Source: Anaerolineaceae bacterium (GTDB lineage: Bacteria; Chloroflexota; Anaerolineae; Aggregatilineales; Phototrophicaceae). Taken from it: DNA of 64,000 nt. The translations under genes and the position numbers were made by a program. The stretch lies in the NCBI GenBank assembly GCA_020634165.1, contig JACKCF010000001.1, forward strand, positions 1,426,001-1,490,000, given 5' to 3'. The first letter of the stretch is position 1. Each line of letters starts with the position of its first letter. Positions 51,580 through 60,358 of this stretch are shown here, one piece after another. The notes under the pieces were generated by a model. That model was not told where the DNA came from. It saw only the letters and a list, made by a program, of their open reading frames with translations, and did no database searches.

Positions 51580-51876
51580 ATGCTCAAGAAGCAATTCCTG
51601 AAGTCAAAAGACATCTGCAAAGTGACCTTCTACACCCCATCTTCCATCGAAGCAGAAAATGTCTTTCTAGTGGGTGATTTTAACGAGTGGAGCGAAACTG
51701 CTCATGAGATGGAGCCGCTCAAAGATGGCCGCTTCAAAATCACCCTTGAACTGGAAAAAGGCAACGAATATCAGTTCCGCTACCTTGTTGACAAATCCGA
51801 ATGGCACAACGATTGGGAGGCGGATCGTTATGCCGCCAATCCATTCAGCGGCGATAATTCTGTTGTCGTGACCTAA
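51580..51876 (+). CDS. Free-standing CBM48 glycogen-binding domain protein
   Basis: The 98-residue protein is essentially one CBM48/AMPK-beta glycogen-binding domain: FLVGDFNEWSETAHEMEPLKDGRFKITLELEKGNEYQFRYLVD, with the Trp and Lys residues that contact the glucan. It has no signal peptide and no catalytic domain. GGAG about nine bases upstream of the ATG at 51580 supports this start; the frame is open from 51520. Placed between glgP and glgAC, it probably binds intracellular glycogen and may tether another enzyme. It ends at a shared terminator. Confidence 0.88.
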   Translation: MLKKQFLKSKDICKVTFYTPSSIEAENVFLVGDFNEWSETAHEMEPLKDGRFKITLELEKGNEYQFRYLVDKSEWHNDWEADRYAANPFSGDNSVVVT

Positions 51877-51912
51877 ATTCATCGTCATCAGTCTTTTACA
51901 TCACACATATAA

Positions 51913-51941
51913 AAAGGCCGACTGCATAAAAGTCGGCCTTT
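51913..51941. terminator. Bidirectional terminator between the CBM48 gene and glgC
   Basis: AAAGGCCGACT (51913-51923), a 7-base loop, AGTCGGCCTTT (51931-51941), with A/T runs on both sides. Confidence 0.88.
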
Positions 51942-51983
51942 CGTATTTATAGAATGTTGCTCTTGAGGAATATGCTGGTGGGG

Positions 51984-53249
51984 CTAAGTGCGCTTCGCAT
52001 AGCCAACACGGGTGTTGGCGGGTACACGCCGATCTGTGGCAAACTCCGCGAAGTCTTCTATGGTCACATCTGTACCCAGTACACTACCAGCGCCTACGGT
52101 AAATCCAGCCGGAATCCTGGCATTTTTGCCGACAGCCGTGATGAGTAGATCGCCCATCGTCTGCGATGAACCCACAACCGCATTCTGGCCGATGACCGCG
52201 ATTTTATCGACGATGGCTCGCTCGACACGGGCGCCAGCTTCGACATAGGCATCATTGAGGATGACCGAATCGCGCACAACGGCATTCGGACCCACATATA
52301 CACCAGGGGAGAGCACCGAGCGCTCAACCGTCGCGCCTTCACAGATGGTAGAGCCATCCGTAATCAGGCTGTTGATGATATTGGCTGACGACTCAATCCG
52401 TACTGGTGGGCGTTCCTCACTACGGGTATGGATGACCCAGGTGCGGTCGTTCAGGTTCAGTGAGGGTGGCGACTCCAAGAGGTCCATGTGGGCTTCCCAA
52501 TAGGCTTCGAGAGTACCGACATCGATCCAGTAGCCACCATAAGGGTAGGCAAAAACATCATTACTTTCTTCAATCAATTTCGGCAGGATGGTTTTACCGA
52601 AATCGCTCTCTGTGCCATCCTTGCGCTGATCTTCAATGAGTAAGCGTTCCAGCGTGGCAAAATTGAAGACATAAACGCCCATGCTGGCCAGGTTGCCAGG
52701 TGGGTTATCAGGCTTTTCGACAAAAGCCCTGACGCGATAATCATCCTCTACATCCAGAATGCCGAAGCGATTGGCCTCATCCATCGGTACGCGGATGGTG
52801 CAAACAGTGCAGGATGCCCCACGTTCACGGTGGAATTGCAGCAGCAAGTCGTAGTCCATCTCGTAGATGTGGTCGCCCGACAAAATCAGGACGTACTCAG
52901 GCTGACCACTGCGCACGAAGTTCAGATTCTGTACAACCGCATCAGCCGTGCCCGCATACCAATCGGTGTCGAAGCTGCCCTTATAGGGCTGCAACATTTG
53001 AACACCACCCGTGAAGGTGCGGTCAAGGTCCCAGGGACGGCCCTTGCCGATATGATCATTCAGGCTATGGGGACGATACTGAGTCAGGATCAGCACGTCG
53101 AAAATGTTGGAGTTCACGCAGTTGCTTAATGTGAAGTCGATGATGCGATATTTGCCCGCAAATGGGACAGCGGGCTTGGCACGTTTAATGGTCAGTGGAC
53201 CGAGGCGTGTGCCCTTGCCTCCGGCCAATATGACTGCTTTTACTCTCAC
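51984..53249 (-). CDS. glgC: Glucose-1-phosphate adenylyltransferase
   Basis: GlgC makes ADP-glucose, the donor for glycogen synthesis. The 421-residue protein has the nucleotide motif GGKGTRLGPLTIKRAKPAVP, the substrate block ILSGDHIYEMDYDLLL, FVEKPDNP, and a C-terminal left-handed beta-helix with hexapeptide repeats (NIINSLITDGSTICEGATVERSVLSPG). Length is typical. It overlaps the upstream glgA by four bases (53246-53249), so the two are translationally coupled. Confidence 0.96.
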   Translation of the reverse strand: MRVKAVILAGGKGTRLGPLTIKRAKPAVPFAGKYRIIDFTLSNCVNSNIFDVLILTQYRPHSLNDHIGKGRPWDLDRTFTGGVQMLQPYKGSFDTDWYAGTADAVVQNLNFVRSGQPEYVLILSGDHIYEMDYDLLLQFHRERGASCTVCTIRVPMDEANRFGILDVEDDYRVRAFVEKPDNPPGNLASMGVYVFNFATLERLLIEDQRKDGTESDFGKTILPKLIEESNDVFAYPYGGYWIDVGTLEAYWEAHMDLLESPPSLNLNDRTWVIHTRSEERPPVRIESSANIINSLITDGSTICEGATVERSVLSPGVYVGPNAVVRDSVILNDAYVEAGARVERAIVDKIAVIGQNAVVGSSQTMGDLLITAVGKNARIPAGFTVGAGSVLGTDVTIEDFAEFATDRRVPANTRVGYAKRT

Positions 53250-54724
53250 AGCGCATCTCCCTTATGCTTGCCAATCGCTTTATTAAACAAAGAAATATAT
53301 TGTTGGGCGCTCTGGTCCCAGCTAAAGTCCTGCTTCATCGCCCGGATTTGCATGCGCTTCCAGGCATCTGGTCGATTGTAGTATGTGCGCAATGCCCATC
53401 GAATCGTATTCATGACGGCATCCGGTTCTTCAAACTGGAAGACAAATCCGGTGCCGATGTCCGCATCCCGATTGTCATAATTGATGACCGTATCGGCTAG
53501 CCCACCCGTTTCCCGCACAATCGGCAGTGAACCGTAACGCATCGCCAGCATCTGGCCGATGCCGCACGGCTCGAAGTGGCTTGGCATCAGGAACATATCC
53601 GCTCCGGCATAGATATGCTGCGAGAGCGCCGCATCAAACTCCAGGAAGGTAGCTGCTTTCCAGTTAAAATCCTGTGACAGACGCCACAGTTGATACTCAA
53701 GGTCCTGATCGCCTGTGCCCAGGATGATGAACTGCATCTCTGTGTCGATCAGCAGGCGGCGCAGGGCAGGCAGCGCCAGGTCGAGGCCCTTTTGCCACGC
53801 CAACCGCGTGACCATGCCTATCACAGGAAGGCGATCATCAATCGGCAACCTGGCATAAGACTGAAGATGCCGCTTGTTGAGCAGACGCGCTTCCTGAACC
53901 GTGTTCGTGTCGTAATTCTCGATAAGGTGCTTATCTGTTGCCGGGTCCCAGCGCTCAGTATCAATGCCATTCAAAATGCCGATGAGTTCACCTTTGTAGG
54001 CGCGTTCTTTCATCAACGGTGCCAGATTGAACCCTGCATAAGAGTGCATGATCTCATTGGCATAGCGCGGACTGACCGTAATCACATAGTCTGAATATAC
54101 CGAGCCAATGGCCAGCAGATTTGATTCCAGTCCATCGTGCTGTAATGCAGGATGATTGCGCCCAGGGATGCCTGCATCCCATAGGAACCCACCGACGTTA
54201 TCGCCCTGGTAAGCAATATTGTGAATGGTCAATGCGGTCGCGACAGCGCCCCAGTCGGGTTGCCCGTAAGCACTCTGATGAATGAGAAAAGGCAGCAAGG
54301 CCGTATGCCAGTCACTGACATTGACGAGGTCCGGCATCCAATCCAGGCGCAGACTGAGCTGCCACATGAAAGCCATCACCATCTGGTTAAAGAAGATGAA
54401 GCGCGGAATATCCCAATCCCAGGTGGTGTAGACGGATGTTTCGTTGCCGAAGTAAGGCCAGCCCTGCAAAAAGTAAATCGGTACGCCATTATGGACGCAG
54501 GTAAAGACATCGACATGGCTGGTGCCACTGCGATGTGTAAACTCAAACGAAAACAAGCGGCTGATCCGATACTTGTGATGGTCGATGAAGCCGTATCCCG
54601 GCATGACCACCCGCGCGTCCGTACCTGACTTGCGCAACGCTGCCGGTAACGACCCGACAACATCAGCCAGCCCACCCACTTTTGCGAATGGCGCTGTTTC
54701 TGCACTGGCAAGTAAGACTTTCAT
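53246..54724 (-). CDS. glgA: Glycogen synthase (ADP-glucose)
   Basis: GlgA (GT5) extends alpha-1,4-glucan from ADP-glucose. The 492-residue protein begins MKVLLASAETAPFAKVGGLADVVGSLP, with the ADP-glucose-binding KVGGL, and has HDW-like WHTALLPFL, HNIAYQG, NGIDTERWDP, and the C-terminal MPSHFEPCGIGQMLAMRYGSLPIVRETGGLADT motif. AAGGAC seven bases upstream fixes the start at 54724; the frame is open to 54769. It is the first gene of the glgA-glgC operon. Confidence 0.96.
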   Translation of the reverse strand: MKVLLASAETAPFAKVGGLADVVGSLPAALRKSGTDARVVMPGYGFIDHHKYRISRLFSFEFTHRSGTSHVDVFTCVHNGVPIYFLQGWPYFGNETSVYTTWDWDIPRFIFFNQMVMAFMWQLSLRLDWMPDLVNVSDWHTALLPFLIHQSAYGQPDWGAVATALTIHNIAYQGDNVGGFLWDAGIPGRNHPALQHDGLESNLLAIGSVYSDYVITVSPRYANEIMHSYAGFNLAPLMKERAYKGELIGILNGIDTERWDPATDKHLIENYDTNTVQEARLLNKRHLQSYARLPIDDRLPVIGMVTRLAWQKGLDLALPALRRLLIDTEMQFIILGTGDQDLEYQLWRLSQDFNWKAATFLEFDAALSQHIYAGADMFLMPSHFEPCGIGQMLAMRYGSLPIVRETGGLADTVINYDNRDADIGTGFVFQFEEPDAVMNTIRWALRTYYNRPDAWKRMQIRAMKQDFSWDQSAQQYISLFNKAIGKHKGDAL

Positions 54725-54794
54725 GGTATGTCCTTCATGGGTGCTGGCATCTGTTATCGGCAATACCATTTGGTGTGCGTACGATCAGTGCCCA

Positions 54795-54822
54795 AGTATA
54801 ACGAGTGTAAGCAGAGGCGCAA
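54795..54822 (-). promoter_or_regulatory. glgA-glgC promoter
   Basis: On the minus strand TTGCGC (54822-54817), a 16-base spacer and TATACT (54800-54795), giving a leader of about 65 bases. Confidence 0.6.
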
Positions 54823-54889
54823 CAAGCGCTGATGCAAATAATCAGGCCATTGCTGCCAGTTATAGTGTGTGTTTCCAGTAAGCGTGTAT

Positions 54890-56632
54890 TTAGTCCCGGA
54901 ACCACCTGTAATCAATGTTTGGGAACACCTTATCGCGCTCCCACAGTTCCTCGGCATAACCCACATCGGGTTTGCCTTCTTCCAACGAAAGTGCCAGCTT
55001 ATTAAAACGGTCCACATGCTGGCTAAAACGCTGAATCGCATATTCGCGCGCCTGTCCAGTCGTCACCAGGAAGGGCCAGTCAGAGCTTTGCAACAGTAAA
55101 GCTTCGCGGGCTGTCTGGCTGAGCACAGCGCGTTCACTATCGCTGGGATTTTCAAACTGATCGGCGAGGGCCTGCATGCGTTCTTCGCACTCATGAATCG
55201 GACCCCACATCCAGTTGGTATCGCCGTTATCCCAGGTAAAGTGATTCCCACCGGCACCCCAGGAGCTTTCTGGTAAGTGCAGCACACCCTCCGGTGGATG
55301 GGCATCGATGAAGTCAACAGCGGTCGTTAGCTCGACATCGGGATGGTTAGCCAGGTGCCGGAGCACTTTGCCAATCCAGTTGATACCTTCAAACCACCAG
55401 TGACCGAATAACTCAGTATCATAGTTCGAGGCGATCAGGCCGAAGCTGCCCGTATCCTTGTTGTAGGTGCGCAGCAAATCGCCGACAAGGTGCGAAAAAT
55501 GCTCGGCGTGCTGCTCGACCTTATACCCCGCCCAATCAGGGTGGTAATAATCTTTATGTCCCAGATCAACTTTATCGCCTGTGACGCGCCAGTACTGTAA
55601 ACCGCTGGTCCCGGCCTTCTTATGAAATTCGCGATAGTCAAAATCGCCTGGATAGCCCCATTCAGCGCTCCAGACCTGCTGGCCAGTGCTGTTGTTACGT
55701 CCAATCACGGCCACATCGGAATGCTGCTCTGCGCTGGCGCCCTCTACCGTTTCACTGACGTAATACGCTTTGAAGGTAGTCGCCTCGCGTACTGGGATGG
55801 TAGGTGTTTTCGCTGCTGGGATCACATAGCGACGCTTGATATAGCCATAAGGGCCGATGACATCGCCTGCGGCAATACCAACTGGCTGCCCGCCTGTAAT
55901 CGTATGGGTCTCGACAAAGAATACCCGAATGCCTTCTTCACGTAGGAAAGTCTCAAGCCCAGGCCGAGTATTGCCGTCACTATCGACATAAGCTGGGCGA
56001 TAAGCACACTCTGGCAGCCAGATACCTTTTGGGCGCCGTCCAAAAAGACGCTCGTAGCTGGCCACGCCTGCCTTGAGTTGTGAACGAATGGCGCTGTCTG
56101 TACTCAGGAGGGGCAGATAGCCATGTGTTGCCGCGCAGGTAATAATTTCGATGTAGCCTTCATCCTGCAACTGCCGGAACGCGCCGATAATGTCACGGTT
56201 GAAGCGGTTGATGAAAGCGTCTTTGATGCCCTGGTAAAAATCCTGATACCAGCTTGCCAGATAGTGCAGATGCTTGGCATTTTCGGTAAGGTTGCCATCT
56301 GCATCCACTGCCGAAGGTGCTTCGCCCTCATCGGCGTCTGCATAAAGTTCGACATCGCTTTTAGCGGCCTTAATCTTCGCATCGAGGTATTCAACAAAGT
56401 TGAACAGGACCGTATCATCGGCCAACTGCTCACCTAAAATCGGCGTGATGCCAATCGTCAGCTTAAAGTTGATGCCTTCTTCTTTTAAGTCATATAAAGT
56501 CGAGAGGAGCGGGACATATGTTTCGCTAGCGGCTTCGTGTATCCATTCCTCACCATGCGGCCATCGGCCTGCGAGACGTGCGTAGGGCAAATGGCTGTGC
56601 AAGACAAACGTAAACGCGCCAAGTGCAGTCAC
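54890..56632 (-). CDS. GH57 1,4-alpha-glucan branching enzyme
   Basis: The 580-residue protein introduces alpha-1,6 branches in glycogen. It is a GH57 enzyme with a DUF1957 C-terminus, unrelated to GH13 GlgB. Family regions are HSHLPYARLAGRWPHGEEW, GFxxEAC-like KGIWLPECAYRP with the nucleophile Glu, and SNYDTELFGHWWFEG with the acid/base Asp, plus the conserved tryptophans in SSWGAGGNHFTWDNGDTNWMW. I prefer the GTG at 56632, with AGGAG seven bases upstream, to the TTG at 56656. It completes the glycogen locus; a GH13 branching enzyme is not present here. Confidence 0.92.
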   Translation of the reverse strand: MTALGAFTFVLHSHLPYARLAGRWPHGEEWIHEAASETYVPLLSTLYDLKEEGINFKLTIGITPILGEQLADDTVLFNFVEYLDAKIKAAKSDVELYADADEGEAPSAVDADGNLTENAKHLHYLASWYQDFYQGIKDAFINRFNRDIIGAFRQLQDEGYIEIITCAATHGYLPLLSTDSAIRSQLKAGVASYERLFGRRPKGIWLPECAYRPAYVDSDGNTRPGLETFLREEGIRVFFVETHTITGGQPVGIAAGDVIGPYGYIKRRYVIPAAKTPTIPVREATTFKAYYVSETVEGASAEQHSDVAVIGRNNSTGQQVWSAEWGYPGDFDYREFHKKAGTSGLQYWRVTGDKVDLGHKDYYHPDWAGYKVEQHAEHFSHLVGDLLRTYNKDTGSFGLIASNYDTELFGHWWFEGINWIGKVLRHLANHPDVELTTAVDFIDAHPPEGVLHLPESSWGAGGNHFTWDNGDTNWMWGPIHECEERMQALADQFENPSDSERAVLSQTAREALLLQSSDWPFLVTTGQAREYAIQRFSQHVDRFNKLALSLEEGKPDVGYAEELWERDKVFPNIDYRWFRD

Positions 56633-56677
56633 AAGCTTGCTCCTGTCCGGGGACAACTAACAAATTGGATTCGCTAG

Positions 56678-56707
56678 ATTGTAGCCTTTGCAACCGACGC
56701 TTCGCAA
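56678..56707 (-). promoter_or_regulatory. Promoter of the GH57 branching enzyme gene
   Basis: On the minus strand TTGCGA (56707-56702), an 18-base spacer and TACAAT (56683-56678). It lies downstream of the histidine kinase terminator. Confidence 0.6.
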
Positions 56708-56751
56708 CACTGCTAATTAATTCAATGCCAAAGCACCACGTTATGGGTGAT

Positions 56752-56772
56752 GAAAAACAGCTTGTTAAGCTG
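56752..56772 (-). terminator. Short intrinsic terminator overlapping the histidine kinase stop
   Basis: On the minus strand CAGCTT, AAC loop, AAGCTG, then TTTTTC. The stem includes the last codons of the kinase gene. Confidence 0.55.
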
Positions 56773-58072
56773 AACTAGCCAGTATCGGCTGGGCGCGATA
56801 GGGTAGCATGACGACGAATTCCGACCCATTGCCTTTTTCGGAAGACATACTCAGGCTGCCACCGTGTGCTTCAATGATGGTTTTGGCAATGTAGAGGCCC
56901 TGGCCCAAACCGCGTGGGTCCAGCTTTTTGCCCGACCGCGTAACGGGTTCGCCGCGATAGAACAGTTCAAACACGTTGGGTTGGTCTTCCTTGCTGATGC
57001 CGACGCCTGTATCACGCACAGCCAGGAAAACAAAGGCATTTTCGCTCTCGCCCTCAACCCCGGCTGTGATCTCAATCAGACCGCCGCGCTCGTTATAGTC
57101 GATGGCATTGCGCACCAGATGGCCAATGGCCCATTCCAGGCGTTTGGTGTCGCCGGTAATCGTTAGATGATCGGCATTATCCAGCATGACGTTGAAGTAC
57201 AGGCTGGCGCCTGCGGCTTGCGTCAGAAAAGTCTCTTTTACATTCCAGATGATTGGCGTCAACAGCATCGGCTGTGCTTCAATCGAAAAAGTGCCGCTGC
57301 TCATCATGGTCACATCAATCAGCTCATCAACCATGCGGTCCAGAATGTCGATATTCCGGCTGAGGAGTTCCAGCATACGCCGATTCGGCGGCTCATCTGG
57401 ATTCTGATTCATCAGAATCTCGCTGGCCACGCGCATGACGTTCATCGGTGTGTTTAGTTCATGGGAAATGTGCGAGATGAAGCTGTTCTTGATGCGATCT
57501 GCCAGGGAATCACGGGTAATATCGCGCAGAATGATGATCGTGCCCAGGCGGTTGCCTTGTGTGTCACCCACTGCCGTTAACTGTACATCGAGCACCCGCC
57601 CGTTGATTTCCATCTGAGAAGGATCACCCAGCAGCACCAGTTCACCATCAACGCGATCAACATCACGATGATCGTTGAAAAGGGTACCCAGTTCGCTTTT
57701 CCAGAAATTGCGCTCACTTCCGACCATGTCCCGTGCCGCATCGTTAATCATCACCATGCGGCCTTCTAAATCCTGCATGATAATGCCTTCGCTGATCCGC
57801 GAGAGGATGCTGTACAGCCGATTCAGTTCCGACTGCTTATTCTGGACCAGCGTATTCAGCCGCAGTTCTTCGCCTTTTTTGCGAGCAAGCTGCAGCTCTG
57901 CACTGGCCAGCGCCTTCTTGAGCTTGTTGCGCCGTGTGAAATTGTCATACAACCGACTGAAAAAACTCTCGGTGGCTGTACCCAACTCGTGAATCTGCTG
58001 GAATGCAGCATCCACTTCCTGTTGAGAAGGCGGCAGTGGGCCGTTCGATGGCGTAATATCAGGCATAGTCAT
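56765..58072 (-). CDS. Soluble PAS-domain sensor histidine kinase
   Basis: The 435-residue kinase has no membrane helix. A coiled coil (about 35-85) leads into a PAS domain (about 85-200), then a HisKA domain with the phospho-accepting His in FISHISHELNTPMNV (near 208), and an HATPase_c domain with N box HLVRNAIDYNE, G1 DTGVGIS and G2 GLGQGLYIAKTI. It should sense a cytoplasmic signal. It lies 38 bases behind the response regulator gene on the same strand, so they are likely partners. Confidence 0.93.
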   Translation of the reverse strand: MTMPDITPSNGPLPPSQQEVDAAFQQIHELGTATESFFSRLYDNFTRRNKLKKALASAELQLARKKGEELRLNTLVQNKQSELNRLYSILSRISEGIIMQDLEGRMVMINDAARDMVGSERNFWKSELGTLFNDHRDVDRVDGELVLLGDPSQMEINGRVLDVQLTAVGDTQGNRLGTIIILRDITRDSLADRIKNSFISHISHELNTPMNVMRVASEILMNQNPDEPPNRRMLELLSRNIDILDRMVDELIDVTMMSSGTFSIEAQPMLLTPIIWNVKETFLTQAAGASLYFNVMLDNADHLTITGDTKRLEWAIGHLVRNAIDYNERGGLIEITAGVEGESENAFVFLAVRDTGVGISKEDQPNVFELFYRGEPVTRSGKKLDPRGLGQGLYIAKTIIEAHGGSLSMSSEKGNGSEFVVMLPYRAQPILASSA

Positions 58073-58110
58073 CTCGCTCGTAGCTGGTTATAGACCGATT
58101 TTTGACGCGC

Positions 58111-58518
58111 TCAGGCATGCTGCCGTTTTTCGATCACGCCGTCGATGATCGACTTGAGATCGGCAAAATCCGGCAGTGGCTTATTGATAATTATATCAAC
58201 ACCTGCTTTTTCCATCATGTCAGCGCGCTCTTCATCCGTCAGCACAAAGGCGGTCATCAGCATAATCGGGATATTCTTCAGGCTATCTGTCTTGCGGATG
58301 CGCTCTGCGACCTGATCACCGCGATAACCTGGCATGCGAATATCCATAATGGCGAATTCGGGTAGTACATCGGAATAGTCACCACTCTCGACTTTATCCA
58401 GCCAATCCCAGGCTTTTTGGCCGCTTTCAAACGGCATCGGTTGATGACCCCATACCTGGCACATCATCGCCACCAGGTTACGAATATCAGGCTCATCTTC
58501 TGCGATTAACCAATTCAA
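58111..58518 (-). CDS. Single-domain response regulator, partner of the PAS kinase
   Basis: The 135-residue receiver has the acidic pair in AEDEPD, the phospho-acceptor in AIMDIRMPG, Thr in MLMTAF, and Lys in INKPLP. No DNA-binding domain is attached. It is transcribed ahead of the kinase gene and closely resembles the receiver of the divergent regulator at 58929, so the two derive from one another. Confidence 0.92.
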   Translation of the reverse strand: MNWLIAEDEPDIRNLVAMMCQVWGHQPMPFESGQKAWDWLDKVESGDYSDVLPEFAIMDIRMPGYRGDQVAERIRKTDSLKNIPIMLMTAFVLTDEERADMMEKAGVDIIINKPLPDFADLKSIIDGVIEKRQHA

Positions 58519-58928
58519 GAGATTACTCCCACTTACAAGTTGCGGTGATGATGAATGTGTATCAGAAAATCACATGCCAGCATGGACCGTGCTTCAGATA
58601 CATACCTTAGCATAGTATAGCTGAGCCATTGCTGCCACAGCGTAAATAACCGATATAAGCTAGCGCTTGCGTTTATCATTTGTAACCCACAAACATTCAT
58701 ATATTAACGAAATCGTAACTGAGACTGCGGTATACTGTGCGTTATAGTTGTATTGTAAAAAGGTTGTACCAATAGAGTTGTCAAATAATCCCCGTCTGTC
58801 ATAATAGAACATAGAGGTAAGCATAGAAGCCTCTGAATTATGTAAAGCACGGTATGGGTCAGAACAGAAAAATGGGTTCCACCAGCGATGGTAGCCCTCA
58901 GAACGAGAGCAGAAAGGGTTGAGCACCG
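58519..58928. other. Divergent intergenic region between two response regulator genes
   Basis: About 410 AT-rich bases with no gene of their own. A good plus-strand promoter lies at 58778-58805. For the minus strand a TATACT (near 58617-58622) has no good -35. No RNA fold was recognised. Confidence 0.5.
58778..58805 (+). promoter_or_regulatory. Promoter of the 206-residue response regulator
   Basis: TTGTCA (58778-58783), a 16-base spacer and CATAAT (58800-58805), giving a leader of about 115 bases. Confidence 0.6.
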
Positions 58929-59549
58929 TTGTCTACTTGGATGGTTGTTGAAGACGAACCGGATATTTATGAAGTTCTGCTCGCGATGTTTGAAATGTGG
59001 GGCATTGAGGGCGTTGCCTTCGTGGATGGTGAGGAAGCCGTTGCGTGGATCGACGATGTAGATAATGGTCGCTTCAAAGGTGAACTGCCTGAACTGGCTC
59101 TGCTCGATATTCGCTTGCCAGGTGACATCAACGGTATTGAAGTGGGCCGCCGTCTGCGAGAAAGTCCGATCCTCGGCAAAATCGCGATTGTCCTGACGAC
59201 CGGCTATCAGATGGAAGCTGAAAACAAAGAAGAGGCGATGGTCGTCACCAAAGCCGACCTCTGGCTGCCGAAACCACTGCCCAAATTTAACGAACTACAG
59301 GGGACGCTGGAATCCGTCATTGCTAAACGTCGCCAGCAGAATGCCCAGGCGATTTTCGTGACAGAGCCTGAACCAGATAATGACGACACTGAAACCATTC
59401 CATCGCGTACCGCAGCGATGAAAGCCAGCACCAGCAAATCGTTCAAAAAGACCGATAAATTGCGTCGTCCATCGTCTGAGGAGTCCTCAGCAACTGCTGA
59501 TACGGCCAACTTACCCAGCGAAAGCGATACGCCGGTATCCAATTCGTAA
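58929..59549 (+). CDS. Response regulator with unstructured C-terminal tail
   Basis: The 206-residue protein has one receiver domain (about 1-128): VEDEPD, phospho-acceptor in ALLDIRLPG, Thr in VLTTGY, Lys in LPKPLP. The last 75 residues are Ser, Thr, Asp and Glu rich and have no known domain. The start is a TTG at 58929 with AAAGGG about ten bases upstream; ATG 58941 would cut four residues but is too far from it. The receiver is paralogous to that at 58111-58518. Confidence 0.88.
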   Translation: MSTWMVVEDEPDIYEVLLAMFEMWGIEGVAFVDGEEAVAWIDDVDNGRFKGELPELALLDIRLPGDINGIEVGRRLRESPILGKIAIVLTTGYQMEAENKEEAMVVTKADLWLPKPLPKFNELQGTLESVIAKRRQQNAQAIFVTEPEPDNDDTETIPSRTAAMKASTSKSFKKTDKLRRPSSEESSATADTANLPSESDTPVSNS

Positions 59550-59610
59550 CTTAATGTGGTAACCTCAAAATCATTATTCGCGCCTTGATCGCATTCAAAG
59601 GCAGTCTACG

Positions 59611-60351
59611 ATGCGTAATGTCGTACCACGCCGCGCGTTGGCACGGCGTTCCCGTTCTTTCCTGACATATGCGTTTTTCCTATTCCTGCTCGGCATATTG
59701 ATGCTTGTTGTCGGGGTGGGCCTGTTCATGGTTCCCCTGGTAGTGACCAGCAATCCCAACTATGCTCTCTATGATTTATCACGACAGGCACTCATCGCTG
59801 TCGGTGGTCTGCTGCTTGTGATTGCGGTTGTGCTGGCTGTTCGCGCCGTCACATGGCGCACAGACAATGTCCTTGCGGAAAGCACAGGCATCGCCCTGGC
59901 GGATTTCCTCGACGATGACTACCTGTTTGTGCGTAACGTCAGCCGCAGAGCGCTGGGCTACATTGATGCGGTCTTAATTGGCCCACCTGGGGCCTTGATC
60001 TTCCGCATCGTGGATAAGGACGGCGTTTTTTATAACCAGGGCCGCCAGTGGATGCAGCAGCGTGATAAGGGCGAATGGATGCCCCTGCGCTGGAACCCAT
60101 CGGAAGAAGCGGTCGATGACGTAAAGAGCTTCCGCAAATTTCTTCAGCGTCATGATCTTGACCATATTCAGGTCTGGGCGGTGGTCGTTTTCACCAAATC
60201 GCCGCCAGCCGTCCAGGTGACAACAGATGATCCGTTGGTCGATGTCAGCTATGTGGATGAATTGTCGTTCAAACTCAGTGATACCTACTTTGCCAAGGAT
60301 CGTGTCGAAGACCAGGACTTGGTGACATTGGCTCGTTTGCTGGTGAACTGA
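59611..60351 (+). CDS. NERD-like membrane protein upstream of addB
   Basis: The 246-residue protein has two N-terminal helices (about 18-45 and 61-84) and then a cytoplasmic domain that reads like NERD (nuclease-related domain): YIDAVLIGPPGALIFRIVDKDG, a WMQQ block, then NPSEEAVDDVKSFRKFL and VVVF. In active NERD proteins the stretch after the glycine carries Glu-x-Lys; here the aligned residues look to be Arg-Ile-Val, so the nuclease site may be lost. It ends seven bases before addB and is probably in the same operon, which hints at a role in DNA-end processing at the membrane. The alternative is an unrelated membrane protein. Confidence 0.68.
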   Translation: MRNVVPRRALARRSRSFLTYAFFLFLLGILMLVVGVGLFMVPLVVTSNPNYALYDLSRQALIAVGGLLLVIAVVLAVRAVTWRTDNVLAESTGIALADFLDDDYLFVRNVSRRALGYIDAVLIGPPGALIFRIVDKDGVFYNQGRQWMQQRDKGEWMPLRWNPSEEAVDDVKSFRKFLQRHDLDHIQVWAVVVFTKSPPAVQVTTDDPLVDVSYVDELSFKLSDTYFAKDRVEDQDLVTLARLLVN

Positions 60352-60358
60352 CCTTACA

